From Proluteimonas luteida (GTDB lineage Bacteria > Pseudomonadota > Gammaproteobacteria > Xanthomonadales > Xanthomonadaceae), in the NCBI RefSeq assembly GCF_021191695.1, contig NZ_JAIWPT010000018.1:1-64000 (forward strand): a stretch of 64,000 bases of DNA. The letters are read 5' to 3'. Below, piece by piece: positions 56,926 to 64,000 of the stretch (the first letter of the stretch is position 1; each line of letters opens with the position of its first letter). Below the pieces are notes generated by a model, which did not search any database, was not told the DNA's origin, and saw only the letters and a list, made by a program, of their open reading frames with translations. Made by a program: the position numbers and the translations under genes.

Positions 56926-56979
56926 CAATTCATCCAGGTCGACGTCGCTTGGCGGCGGGGCTTAGCTCGGGCATTAGGG
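56920..56979 (+). repeat. attC site 3
   Basis: R'' CGCTAAC overlaps the preceding stop codon; R' is degenerate (ATTAGGG). Centre: ATCCAGGTCGACGTCGC. Confidence 0.8.
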
Positions 56980-56982
56980 TCC

Positions 56983-57369
56983 ATGTCCAGTATCCGTGTG
57001 CTCACAGTTCTGATTGCGGCCTGCCTCATATGTGGCTGTAGTTCCTTGCGAGATTGGCGGATGCAAAAGGGTTTGGAACGGTCTCGCGCCGCTGCTCTTG
57101 CCAAGATTGATCAGGCGCAATGCAGAGCCGAGGGGGGCTTCATCCGTGGCGTTGGCATGTTTGGAACTTCAGCCTGCGTCAGGCCTTTTCCAGACGCAGG
57201 CAAGACTTGCTCCGATAAGTCGGATTGCCAAGGAACGTGCAAGGCGCCGGAGAATGCGGTTGTTGGTTCTCGCTCGACCGGCACCTGTCAAGTGGACACC
57301 CATGACATCTACGGCTGCTATGACAAGATTGAGAGAGGCACGGTGGTCGAGGGCTGGTGCCTTGACTAG
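56983..57369 (+). CDS. Cassette gene: Cys-rich lipoprotein
   Basis: 128 residues. Lipoprotein signal with lipobox LICGC (MSSIRVLTVLIAACLICGCS), then a basic helical stretch and a cysteine-rich part (CRAEGG, SACVRPF, KTCSDKSDCQGTCKAPE, YGCYDKI, WCLD) likely held by disulfides. No known domain. ATG lies 3 bp after attC 3. Confidence 0.65.
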   Translation: MSSIRVLTVLIAACLICGCSSLRDWRMQKGLERSRAAALAKIDQAQCRAEGGFIRGVGMFGTSACVRPFPDAGKTCSDKSDCQGTCKAPENAVVGSRSTGTCQVDTHDIYGCYDKIERGTVVEGWCLD

Positions 57370-57375
57370 CTTGGG

Positions 57376-57435
57376 TCCTGACAACTCATTCAAACCGACG
57401 CCACTTCGCGGCGCGGCCTAACTCAGGCGTTAGCG
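57376..57435 (+). repeat. attC site 4
   Basis: R'' TCCTGAC, R' GTTAGCG; centre ATTCAAACCGACGCCACTTC, close to site 1. Followed after only 18 bp by site 5. Confidence 0.9.
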
Positions 57436-57453
57436 CTCATGAAATCTTTCCGC

Positions 57454-57564
57454 GTCTAGCAATGCATCCAAACCGACACCGCTTGGTGACGTCGAGCACA
57501 TGGCAGGTACAGCTTGCCAGTGCTTGGCTCCACTGCGCGGTGTGGCCAAACCTGGGCGTTAGTC
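57454..57564 (+). repeat. attC site 5 (long form)
   Basis: 111 bp from R'' GTCTAGC to R' GTTAGTC. Complementary inner segments (CCGACACCGC / GCGGTGTGGC) are separated by a long variable terminal structure, as in VCR-type sites. With site 4 it encloses a gene-less 18-bp cassette. Confidence 0.75.
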
Positions 57565-57579
57565 GCCTTTGGAGATCGT

Positions 57580-57948
57580 ATGAACCTTGCGTGCCTGGTT
57601 CCAATGCAGCCGGTCAAGAGCATGCCGGAGAGTGTGGCTTTCTACGAGAAGCTCGGCTTCGTCGTTGAGGATCGAAAGGACGAATGGGGCTGGGCCAAGC
57701 TGCGTTGCGGCAACTGCCAGATCATGCTGGATCAATCCATCAATCTGCACGCGGGCATCCCGAGGATCTCTGTCCTCTACCTTTATCCAGAGGACATCGT
57801 GGACTTCCACCGGCGGGTTCGCGAAAACGGGTTGGACGTTCCCGACTTGGAGGATACCTTCTACGGCATGGTGGAGTTTCGCTTCGAAGACCCGGACGGG
57901 AACCGGCTCTGGGTCGGCCAAGAAGATGGCGCGCTGGGTGACGCCTAA
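57580..57948 (+). CDS. Cassette gene: VOC-family protein (glyoxalase/bleomycin-resistance fold)
   Basis: 122 residues with GGAG 6 nt before ATG. VOC fold: LVPMQPVKSMPESVAFYEKL, GWAKLRCGNCQIMLDQ, YLYPEDIVDFHRRVRENGL, and the typical end MVEFRFEDPDGNRLWVGQ. VOC proteins in cassettes act as resistance binding proteins or metal-dependent enzymes; the substrate here is unknown. The TAA stop lies in the R'' box of attC 6. Confidence 0.85.
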   Translation: MNLACLVPMQPVKSMPESVAFYEKLGFVVEDRKDEWGWAKLRCGNCQIMLDQSINLHAGIPRISVLYLYPEDIVDFHRRVRENGLDVPDLEDTFYGMVEFRFEDPDGNRLWVGQEDGALGDA

Positions 57949-58001
57949 CAATCATTGAAGCTGCTGCCGATTCGCGGCGTGGCTTGATTTCGGCGTTAGA
58001 C
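57943..58001 (+). repeat. attC site 6
   Basis: R'' GCCTAAC and R' GTTAGAC both match consensus; inner stem GCCGATTCGCGGC. The preceding stop codon is inside R''. Confidence 0.92.
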
Positions 58002-58006
58002 CTGCC

Positions 58007-58419
58007 ATGAGAATAATCTGCAATTTGTTGGCTTTGTTTCTTGGTGCGCTGTTGCCGAGTCGATCCCGGCCTGTTCTTCCGAGCTTGTTCCTGCATCAAT
58101 AGTTCTACCAAAGCTGCCGCCCAAGTTGCACAACGAGTTCTCTGGAGAAGCCCGGGTTTCGTTTGTCATTAGTCCAGCTGGTCGGGTGCAGTCACCCACC
58201 ATCGTCTCAGCGGAGTGGCATCCTGTCGGTCGTGCCACCGGCCAACCCATCGGATACGACGAGGCCATTCTTTCCGCCGTTGCCCAGTGGCGTTATCCGC
58301 ACAGACAGCATGCCTGTCACCATCAGGTTCCGATAGAGTTCCAGGCAGAGGAGGCCGGCAACACGGCTGGCAGGTCTGACAGTTCGTTCAAGCCGACGCC
58401 GATTCGCGGGTCGGATTAG
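58007..58419 (+). pseudogene. Frameshifted cassette gene: exported TonB-C-like protein
   Basis: ATG 58007 opens a signal-like reading (MRIICNLLALFLGALL) that stops at 58102. A second frame, open from about 58009, continues as AVAESIPACSSELVPASIVL and then EFSGEARVSFVISPAGRVQS and GYDEAILSAVAQWRYP, a TonB C-terminal-like pattern. One indel near 58045-58055 would join signal and domain. It is the second TonB-C-like cassette in the array. Confidence 0.55.
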
Positions 58420-58432
58420 TTCAGGGTCAGGC
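58374..58432 (+). repeat. attC site 7 (degenerate R')
   Basis: R'' GTCTGAC and centre GTTCAAGCCGACGCCGATTC are clear; R' is degenerate (GGTCAGG). Confidence 0.7.
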
Positions 58433-58448
58433 CGGCAGGGAATATTTC

Positions 58449-58595
58449 ATGATCCGATTTCTGGTAATCGCAGCCGCAGCCGTACTGATCTTCGATGTTG
58501 CAGCCGCCTTGGCGGCGTGCGTCATTGGCTTTTCCTCCGGGCTTCGCGGCGCGACTCAAGTCCGGCGTTGGACATCACGGGAATCATTGCCATGA
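58449..58595 (+). CDS. Cassette remnant: 48-residue hydrophobic peptide
   Basis: ATG 58449 gives MIRFLVIAAAAVLIFDVAAA, one membrane helix, then a tail encoded by the attC 8 remnant. It ends in an ATGA overlap with the next gene. It may be a truncated cassette gene rather than a functional product. Confidence 0.35.
   Translation: MIRFLVIAAAAVLIFDVAAALAACVIGFSSGLRGATQVRRWTSRESLP
58528..58573 (+). repeat. attC site 8 (3' half)
   Basis: The 3' part GGGCTTCGCGGCGCGACTCA and R' GTTGGAC are well preserved; no R'' box is recognisable, suggesting a deletion in the preceding cassette. Confidence 0.65.
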
Positions 58596-59053
58596 CTCCA
58601 CTATTCAGGAAACTCAATCTGAAAGATCAGCGATCCATTGTCGTTCTGAATGCTCCCGAGTCGTTCGAGCCGGAGCTCAGGGCGCTGGCTGATGCCGCGG
58701 TGAAGGTAAGTCGAAAGGTCGAGAAGGGCGCAGGTGTCGCTTTCGGCATCGCCTTTGTGATCACCCGGAAACAACTGGATGAGGCATCAGCAATCCTTGC
58801 TGCGGCAGCGGACGGCGACGCTGTTCTATGGATGGCATATCCGAAAGGTACGTCCAAACGCTACAAGTGCGAGTTCAACCGGGATGACGGGTGGAGCAGT
58901 CTCGGCCAGGCAGGATTTGAAGCTGTTCGCCAGGTGGCGATAGACGAGAATTGGTCCGCGCTGCGTTTTCGCCGTGTCGAATTCATCAAGTCGCTGACCA
59001 GAGCACCGGCGCGCGCGATGACACAAGCTGGAAAACTTCGGACCACCAAGTGA
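58592..59053 (+). CDS. Cassette gene: conserved hypothetical (DUF3052/YdeI-like)
   Basis: 153 residues. LNLKDQRSIVVLNAPESFEP, AVLWMAYPKGTSKRYKCEFN and VAIDENWSALRFRRVEFIKS resemble DUF3052-like proteins often carried in gene cassettes. Soluble, no signal. ATG 18 bp after the R' of attC 8. Function unknown. Confidence 0.7.
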   Translation: MTPLFRKLNLKDQRSIVVLNAPESFEPELRALADAAVKVSRKVEKGAGVAFGIAFVITRKQLDEASAILAAAADGDAVLWMAYPKGTSKRYKCEFNRDDGWSSLGQAGFEAVRQVAIDENWSALRFRRVEFIKSLTRAPARAMTQAGKLRTTK

Positions 59054-59054
59054 T

Positions 59055-59111
59055 ACCTGACGATTCCAGGCCGACGCCGCCTCGCGGCGCAGCTTGGCTC
59101 GGGCGCTGGGT
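59055..59111 (+). repeat. attC site 9 (last clear site)
   Basis: R'' ACCTGAC, R' GCTGGGT (one mismatch); centre CCAGGCCGACGCCGCCTCGC. It marks the right end of the recognisable array; 59112-59340 holds no gene, with a weak attC-like fragment around CCGCTTCGCGG at 59290. Confidence 0.75.
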
Positions 59112-59340
59112 GGCCCGCATGCATTGGCGAAGCCGCCTTGGCCCATGGCTTGAAGCATTTGCCGTCAGCGGGTCATGCCCCTGTCTCTCATGTTTCGTCG
59201 TTGCCTGCCTGAGTGGACGCGACACGCGCTGATGCAGGCCTGGACCTCGATGCGACCGGTGTCGTCCCGGTCGCGGTCGTTGGCTCCGCGCCGCTTCGCG
59301 GCAGCGCCATGGTCCGTCCGATCGGCCGGTGGCGGCGTGC

Positions 59341-60258
59341 TCAGCCGCGCGCGCCGCGCAGCCGCTCCAGCACGCCGTCGAGGGTGTCGAGATTGCTGTA
59401 GTGGATCACCAGCCGGCCCTTGTTGCCGCGGCCGTTGGCGATCGAGACGCGGGTGCCCAGCGATTCCGACAGTTCGTTCTCGAGCGAGGCGATGTCGGCC
59501 TGCGGCCGCGCGCGGCTGCGGGCGGTGGTACGTGCGTTGCCGCCCGGCACCTTGCCGGCGGCGAACTGCTGGGCGCGGTGTTCGACCTCGCGTACCGACC
59601 AGCCATGCTCGGCGGCGTCGGAGGCGAGCTTGCTGGCCAGTTCCGGCGACAGCGTCAGCAGCGCGCGGGCGTGGCCCATCTCCAGCCGGCGCGACTCGAC
59701 CAGCGCGCGGATCGCCGGCGGCAGTTCCAGCAGCCGCAACAGGTTGGACACGGCGGCGCGCGACCGGCCCACGGCCTCGGCCGCCTGGGCGTGGGTCAGG
59801 TCGAACTCGTCGATCAGCCGCTGTAGCGCCTGCGCTTCCTCCAGCGGGTTGAGGTCCTCGCGCTGGATGTTCTCGATCAGCGCCATGGCGACGACCGTGC
59901 GGTCCTCGACGTTGCGCACGACCACCGGGATCTCGGCCAGCCCGGCCTGGCGCGCGGCGCGCCAGCGGCGTTCGCCGGCGATGATCTCGAAGGTGCGGTC
60001 GGGCAGCTGGCGCACCACGATCGGCTGGATCACGCCCTGTGCCTTGATCGACTCGGACAGCTCGGTCAGCTTGTCGGCGTCCCAGTGCTTGCGCGGCTGG
60101 TACTTGCCTGCGGTCAGCGCGTCGACCGGCAGCGTGCGCAGCGTGTCCTGCTCGGTGGCTTCCAGCACCGGCGCCTCGGCGGCGGCCTTGGGGCCGAGCA
60201 GCGCCTCCAGCCCGCGGCCGAGCCCGCGCTTCTTCGCCGGGGTCTTGGGCGTGCTCAT
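59341..60258 (-). CDS. parB: Chromosome-partitioning protein ParB
   Basis: 305 residues: N-terminal KKRGLGRGLEALLG, CTP/parS clamp motifs (VQPI-type GVIQPIVVR, AGERRWRAARQAGL), and helix-turn-helix (LTHAQAAEAVGRSRAAVSNL). The C-terminal dimerisation domain is present (GNKGRLVIHYSNLDTLDGVL). ParB spreads from parS near the origin. It overlaps parA by 4 nt. Confidence 0.97.
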   Translation of the reverse strand: MSTPKTPAKKRGLGRGLEALLGPKAAAEAPVLEATEQDTLRTLPVDALTAGKYQPRKHWDADKLTELSESIKAQGVIQPIVVRQLPDRTFEIIAGERRWRAARQAGLAEIPVVVRNVEDRTVVAMALIENIQREDLNPLEEAQALQRLIDEFDLTHAQAAEAVGRSRAAVSNLLRLLELPPAIRALVESRRLEMGHARALLTLSPELASKLASDAAEHGWSVREVEHRAQQFAAGKVPGGNARTTARSRARPQADIASLENELSESLGTRVSIANGRGNKGRLVIHYSNLDTLDGVLERLRGARG

Positions 60259-61073
60259 GCCGGGATCTCCTTGTCGGTGGCGGGCTGCGCCGGTTTCGCG
60301 GCCTGGTCGCGCTCGCGCTGGCGGCGGACGATCTCGCCGGCCAGGCCGAGGTAGGCGATCGCGCCGCGCGAGCCCTTGTCGTAGCCGACGATGCTCTGGC
60401 CGTGGCTCGGCGCCTCGGCCAGGCGCACGTTGCGCGGCACGATGGTGCGGAACACCCTGTCGCCGAAGTGGTTGGTCAGTTCCGCGGACACCGCGTTGGC
60501 GAGGTTGTTGCGCACGTCGAACATGGTCCGCAGCACGCCTTCGATCTCCAGCGCGGGATTGAGGTGCTGTTTCAGCGCATCGATGGTCTGCAGCAGCGCG
60601 GTCAGGCCTTCCAGCGCGTAGTACTCGCACTGCATCGGCACCAGCACCGAGTCGGCGGCGGTCAGTGCGTTGAGGGTCAGCAGCGACAGCGCCGGCGGGC
60701 AGTCGATGATGATGTAGTCGTACCGGCCGCGCAGCGGTTCGAGCGCGCGCTTGAGGCGCTGCTCGCGGCCCTCGGCGTCCATCAGCTCGATCTCGGCCGC
60801 GGTCAGGTCGGTGTTGCCGGGGATCAGGTCGACCTCTTCCTCGGTCTGCACGAGGGCGTCGATCGCCGAGACCTCGCCCAGCAGCACGTCGCAGGTCGAG
60901 GCCGGTACCAGGGTCTTGTCGATGCCCAGGCCCATCGTCGCGTTGCCCTGCGAGTCCAGGTCGACCAGCAGCACGCGCAGCGGCGTGCGCGCCAGCGCCG
61001 CGGCCAGGTTGACGGCCGTCGTCGTCTTTCCGACGCCGCCTTTCTGGTTGGCGATGGCGATGATGCGGGCCAT
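60255..61073 (-). CDS. parA: Chromosome-partitioning ATPase ParA (Soj)
   Basis: 272 residues. Deviant Walker A QKGGVGKTTTAVNLAAALA, DSQGNATMGLGI, Walker B IIIDCPPALSLLTLNAL. Full-length Soj/ParA. MARIIAIANQKGG marks the start at 61073. The parA-parB order following rsmG is the common near-origin arrangement. Confidence 0.97.
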   Translation of the reverse strand: MARIIAIANQKGGVGKTTTAVNLAAALARTPLRVLLVDLDSQGNATMGLGIDKTLVPASTCDVLLGEVSAIDALVQTEEEVDLIPGNTDLTAAEIELMDAEGREQRLKRALEPLRGRYDYIIIDCPPALSLLTLNALTAADSVLVPMQCEYYALEGLTALLQTIDALKQHLNPALEIEGVLRTMFDVRNNLANAVSAELTNHFGDRVFRTIVPRNVRLAEAPSHGQSIVGYDKGSRGAIAYLGLAGEIVRRQRERDQAAKPAQPATDKEIPA

Positions 61074-61195
61074 GGGCTCCGGAGGGTTCAGAAGGGAGCC
61101 GGCCGCCATTGACCGCGGCCGGACCGGGGATTATGCCCCCCGCGGGACGGTTGGGGTAACCGGGCCGCGCGTGGCGGACACCGGCCCGGCGCCGG

Positions 61196-61867
61196 TCAGG
61201 CCGTTGCGGCGGCCGCCGCGGACCCGGGCGGCTGCCTCGCCACCACGACCAGGTGCCGCTCGGCGTCCAGGCCGGGCACCGCCAGCGGATGAACGGCCTC
61301 GACCCGCCAGCCCGCGGGCAGCGCGGCGATCTCCTCGTCGGGGCGCACGCCCTTCATCGCCAGCAGCCGGCCGTCGGCGGCTGGCAGGTGGCCGCCGGCG
61401 GCCAGGATGTCGGGCAGCGTCGCCAGCGCGCGCGCGGTGATCGCGGCGAACGCGCCGGGCCGGTCGACGGCCTCGATCCGCGACTCGACCACCTCCGCGT
61501 TGTCCAGCTTCAGCGTCCGCACCGCCTCGCGCAGGAAGCGCGCCTTCTTGCCGTTGGACTCGACCAGGGTGACCCGCAGCGCCGGCAGCGCGATCGCCAG
61601 CGGGATGCCCGGCAGGCCGGGGCCGGTGCCGAGGTCGGCCAGCGTCGCCAGGCCGGCGGCGAAGGGCACCATCGCCAGCGAGTCGAGCAGGTGGCGGGTG
61701 ACCATTTCGCGCGGGTCGCGGATCGCGGTCAGGTTGTAGGTGCGGTTCCAGCGCGCCAGCAGCGCGAGGTAGGCCAGCAGCGGGTCGGCCAGTGCCTCGT
61801 CCAGGCCCAGCGCGCGCAGGCCGGCGCTGAGTTCGGCGCGCAGCGCGGGATCGTCGGTTTCGCTCAT
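61196..61867 (-). CDS. rsmG: 16S rRNA (guanine-N7) methyltransferase RsmG (GidB)
   Basis: 223 residues. SAM-binding loop [38 protein letters not shown], and [17 protein letters not shown] are typical. It methylates G527 of 16S rRNA. It shares strand and neighbourhood with parA, about 122 bp upstream of it. Confidence 0.97.
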   Translation of the reverse strand: MSETDDPALRAELSAGLRALGLDEALADPLLAYLALLARWNRTYNLTAIRDPREMVTRHLLDSLAMVPFAAGLATLADLGTGPGLPGIPLAIALPALRVTLVESNGKKARFLREAVRTLKLDNAEVVESRIEAVDRPGAFAAITARALATLPDILAAGGHLPAADGRLLAMKGVRPDEEIAALPAGWRVEAVHPLAVPGLDAERHLVVVARQPPGSAAAAATA

Positions 61868-61923
61868 GGCGGCATTGTAGAAGGCGCGCGCCGCGGTGCG
61901 GGCGCCGGCCCTTGGCGGGCAGG

Positions 61924-62532
61924 TCAGCCGCGGTGGGGCCGCCAGGCCAGCGTGGCGAGATAGCCGGGCATCGGCGTGAACGCGTGCAGGTGCCAGTCCT
62001 GCGGCGTGCCGAGTGCGGGATCGCAGGCGACCAGCCGCCAGACGTCGCCATCGGGCGCGAACGCCAGCCGGTGCAGGCCGAACGACAGGCCGTGGCCGTG
62101 GGCCTTGAGCACCGCTTCCTTGGCGCACCACAGGCGCACGAAGGCGTCCTCGGCCGTGGCCGTGGGCAGGCGCGCCAGCCAGGCGGCCTCGGACGGGGCG
62201 AAGAAGCGTTCGGCCAGCGCCATCGCCTTCGGGCGCGGGCGCAGCCATTCGATGTCCACGCCGACGTCGACGTCCTCGCCCAGCGCGACCAGCAGGCCGT
62301 CGCCGCTGTGGCTCCAGTTGGCGTCGAGGTGCGCGGGGCCGGCGCCGGGCCCGGCCAGCGCCAGCTGCGGCCGGCCGTGGGCATCGCGGCGCAGGTCGAT
62401 GGCGGCGGGCGGCACGTGCAGCTGCCCGGCGAGCCAGGGACGGACCAGGGTCTCGGCACGCTGCCCGCGCCGGTAGTCGCGCCAGGCGCAGCGGACGGGG
62501 CCGGTGCGCAGGCTGTTGTCTTGGCTGAACAT
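61924..62532 (-). CDS. 4'-phosphopantetheinyl transferase (Sfp type)
   Basis: 202 residues. Magnesium-binding VGVDIEWL and the W-x-x-K-E-A motif in [16 protein letters not shown] identify the Sfp/Gsp family. It arms carrier proteins of polyketide, fatty-acid-like or aryl-polyene systems. It is divergent from an AMP-ligase gene, and both probably belong to a xanthomonadin-type pigment locus that continues beyond the window. Confidence 0.92.
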   Translation of the reverse strand: MFSQDNSLRTGPVRCAWRDYRRGQRAETLVRPWLAGQLHVPPAAIDLRRDAHGRPQLALAGPGAGPAHLDANWSHSGDGLLVALGEDVDVGVDIEWLRPRPKAMALAERFFAPSEAAWLARLPTATAEDAFVRLWCAKEAVLKAHGHGLSFGLHRLAFAPDGDVWRLVACDPALGTPQDWHLHAFTPMPGYLATLAWRPHRG

Positions 62533-62632
62533 CCCGCACTTGGCATCGGACAGGGTGTCCAGCGTAAGCTAAAACGCTTGTTGCGGCGCCGGCACCGGTG
62601 CCGGGAGCGCGTGATCAGGGAGCAGCAGTTCG

Positions 62633-64000
62633 ATGTCGGCAGTGATCAATGCACACAACCAACGGGCGGAACGGATGCTGCCGCTGGTCCTCGGCGACCC
62701 CGCGCGCGCGCTGGCGTTCGCCGGCGACGGGCAGGTGTCGCTGGCGACGTTCGTGGCCCACGTGCACGGCGTGGCCGCGCTGCTGCCCGACGTTGCGCAT
62801 GCGATGAATCTGTGCGAGGACCGCTATCGGTTCCTGGTCGCGTTCTGCGCGGCCGCGGTGCGCGGACAGACCACGCTGCTGCCGCCGTCGCGGACCCGCG
62901 GGGCGATCGACGACGTGCGCGCGCGCCATCCCGACAGCTACTGCATCGGCGACCTCGACCATTGCGGCTGCGATGCGGTGGTGCCCGATGCCGACGCTGT
63001 GCCGCCGCCACACTATTTCCGCCTGCCCGACCTGCTGCCGCTGGGCGACGGTCCGATGCCGTGCCTGGATGCCGACGCCCTGGTCGCGATCGGCTTCACC
63101 TCCGGCAGCACCGGCACGCCGGGGGCGAACCCCAAGCGCTGGGGCAGCCTGCACACCAGCACCGCGCAGAACCTCGCGGCGCTGGCCGACCTGCTGGATG
63201 CGGCCGGTACCCCGGTCGTGGCGACGGTGCCGCCGCAGCACATGTACGGCATGGAGATGTCGGTGCTGCTGCCGCTGCTCGGCGAGATCGCGGTGCACGG
63301 CGGGCGTCCGTTCTTTCCCGAGGACATCGCCGCGGCGCTGCGCGATGCGGCCACGCCGGCGCTGCTGGTGACCACGCCGGTGCACCTGCGCACGCTGGTC
63401 GCGTCCGGCGTCGGCCTGCCGCCGCTGGCCGGCATCGTCACCGCGACCGCGCCGCTGCCGCAGCCGCTGGCCGCCGCCGCCGAGGCGCGCTTCGGCTGCG
63501 AGGTGCGCGAGCTGTTCGGTTCCACCGAGACCTGCATCTTCGCGTTCCGCCGCACCGCGGTCGACGCGGCATGGACGCCGTATCCCGGCGTGCACCTGCA
63601 GCCGGTGCCCGACGGCACGCTGGTGGCGGCGCCGCACCTGGCCGCGCCGATGATGCTGGCCGACGTCGTCGAGCTGACCGCGGACGGCCGCTTCCTGCTG
63701 CGCGGCCGCCAGGCCGACCTGATCGAGATCGCCGGCAAGCGCGCCTCGCTGGCCGATCTCACGCGCCGGCTGCTGGCGATCGACGGCGTCCGTGACGGCG
63801 TGGTCTGCCAATGCGACGCGGCCGACGGCTCCGGTGTCCGCCGCATCGCCGCGGTCATCGTCGCCGATGCCGCACTCGACGACGCGCGCCTGCTCGACGC
63901 GCTGCGCGTCGGCATCGACCCGGTGTTCCTGCCGCGCCGCATCCGCCGTGTCGATGCGCTGCCGCGCAACGAGACCGGCAAGCTGACGCGCGTCGCGCTC
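62633..64000 (+). CDS. AMP-dependent acyl/aryl ligase (partial; aryl-polyene/xanthomonadin type)
   Basis: 456 codons from ATG 62633 (AGGGAG upstream), open to the window edge. ANL P-loop IGFTSGSTGTPG, ELFGSTETCIFAFR, and LRGRQADLIEIAGKRASL then RRVDALPRNETGKLTRV. The last contains the catalytic Lys of ANL enzymes. The divergent phosphopantetheinyl transferase suggests it loads an aryl or acyl group on a carrier protein for pigment synthesis. The pathway is inferred from context. Confidence 0.85.
   Translation, partial: MSAVINAHNQRAERMLPLVLGDPARALAFAGDGQVSLATFVAHVHGVAALLPDVAHAMNLCEDRYRFLVAFCAAAVRGQTTLLPPSRTRGAIDDVRARHPDSYCIGDLDHCGCDAVVPDADAVPPPHYFRLPDLLPLGDGPMPCLDADALVAIGFTSGSTGTPGANPKRWGSLHTSTAQNLAALADLLDAAGTPVVATVPPQHMYGMEMSVLLPLLGEIAVHGGRPFFPEDIAAALRDAATPALLVTTPVHLRTLVASGVGLPPLAGIVTATAPLPQPLAAAAEARFGCEVRELFGSTETCIFAFRRTAVDAAWTPYPGVHLQPVPDGTLVAAPHLAAPMMLADVVELTADGRFLLRGRQADLIEIAGKRASLADLTRRLLAIDGVRDGVVCQCDAADGSGVRRIAAVIVADAALDDARLLDALRVGIDPVFLPRRIRRVDALPRNETGKLTRVAL

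Noticed and set aside
59280..59340. A tenth attC site right of the array
   Set aside because: Only the inner CCGCTTCGCGG stem is visible; neither R box is recognisable.

Overview
The window looks like a chromosome segment of a high-GC gammaproteobacterium of the Xanthomonadaceae (Lysobacter/Luteimonas/Xanthomonas-like). The basis is the housekeeping gene set (parAB, rsmG, rpmBG), a probable xanthomonadin/aryl-polyene ligase beside a phosphopantetheinyl transferase, integron attC sites of xanthomonad type, and strongly GC-biased third codon positions. This is recognition from the sequence; no database search was run.

1-22 kb holds a non-flagellar type III secretion system (T3SS). A leftward block encodes a FixL/FixJ-like kinase and regulator followed by sctQ-R-S-T. 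A rightward block encodes a FliO-like protein, sctV, sctD, a small helical protein, sctI, J, K, L, N, O and P. After a GNAT gene come small unknown genes (17.0-18.5 kb), a putative lipoprotein, a DUF6683-like exported protein, and a long Pro/Ala/Gly-rich protein with two C-terminal membrane segments (20.3-22.0 kb). A 16-bp inverted repeat, CTAGGG-N4-CCCTAG, precedes three of these accessory units and is a candidate operator for the local response regulator. sctU and the secretin sctC are absent. The left edge has an IS end and a truncated esterase where sctU would be expected.

22-37 kb is mostly conserved chromosome: acid phosphatase, YceH, Rep helicase, an exported Sel1-like protein, thymidine kinase, a Ser/Thr kinase with TPR-like repeats paired with an ECF sigma factor, MutM, an ABC ATPase, a fatty-acid desaturase, an EF-hand protein, an SDR, and a divergent LysR regulator.

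37-48 kb looks like a carboxylate-use island: MHS transporter, DcaP-like porin, acs, a CrbR-like regulator, exoD and a CrbS-like hybrid kinase. A TAGAC-N4-GTCTA inverted repeat lies between porin and acs. 48-50 kb has cardiolipin synthase and rpmGB. 50.7-55.2 kb is a DUF3348 / MotA-like DUF802 / OmpA-domain / DUF2894 operon, built like a stator or Zorya ZorAB pair.

55.5-59.1 kb is an integrase-less integron cassette array (CALIN). Nine attC-like sites separate small promoterless genes, and a 179-bp MITE-like element with an 8-bp target duplication sits at its left end. 59.3-64 kb returns to core chromosome: parB, parA, rsmG, a phosphopantetheinyl transferase, and a divergent AMP-ligase cut by the window edge.
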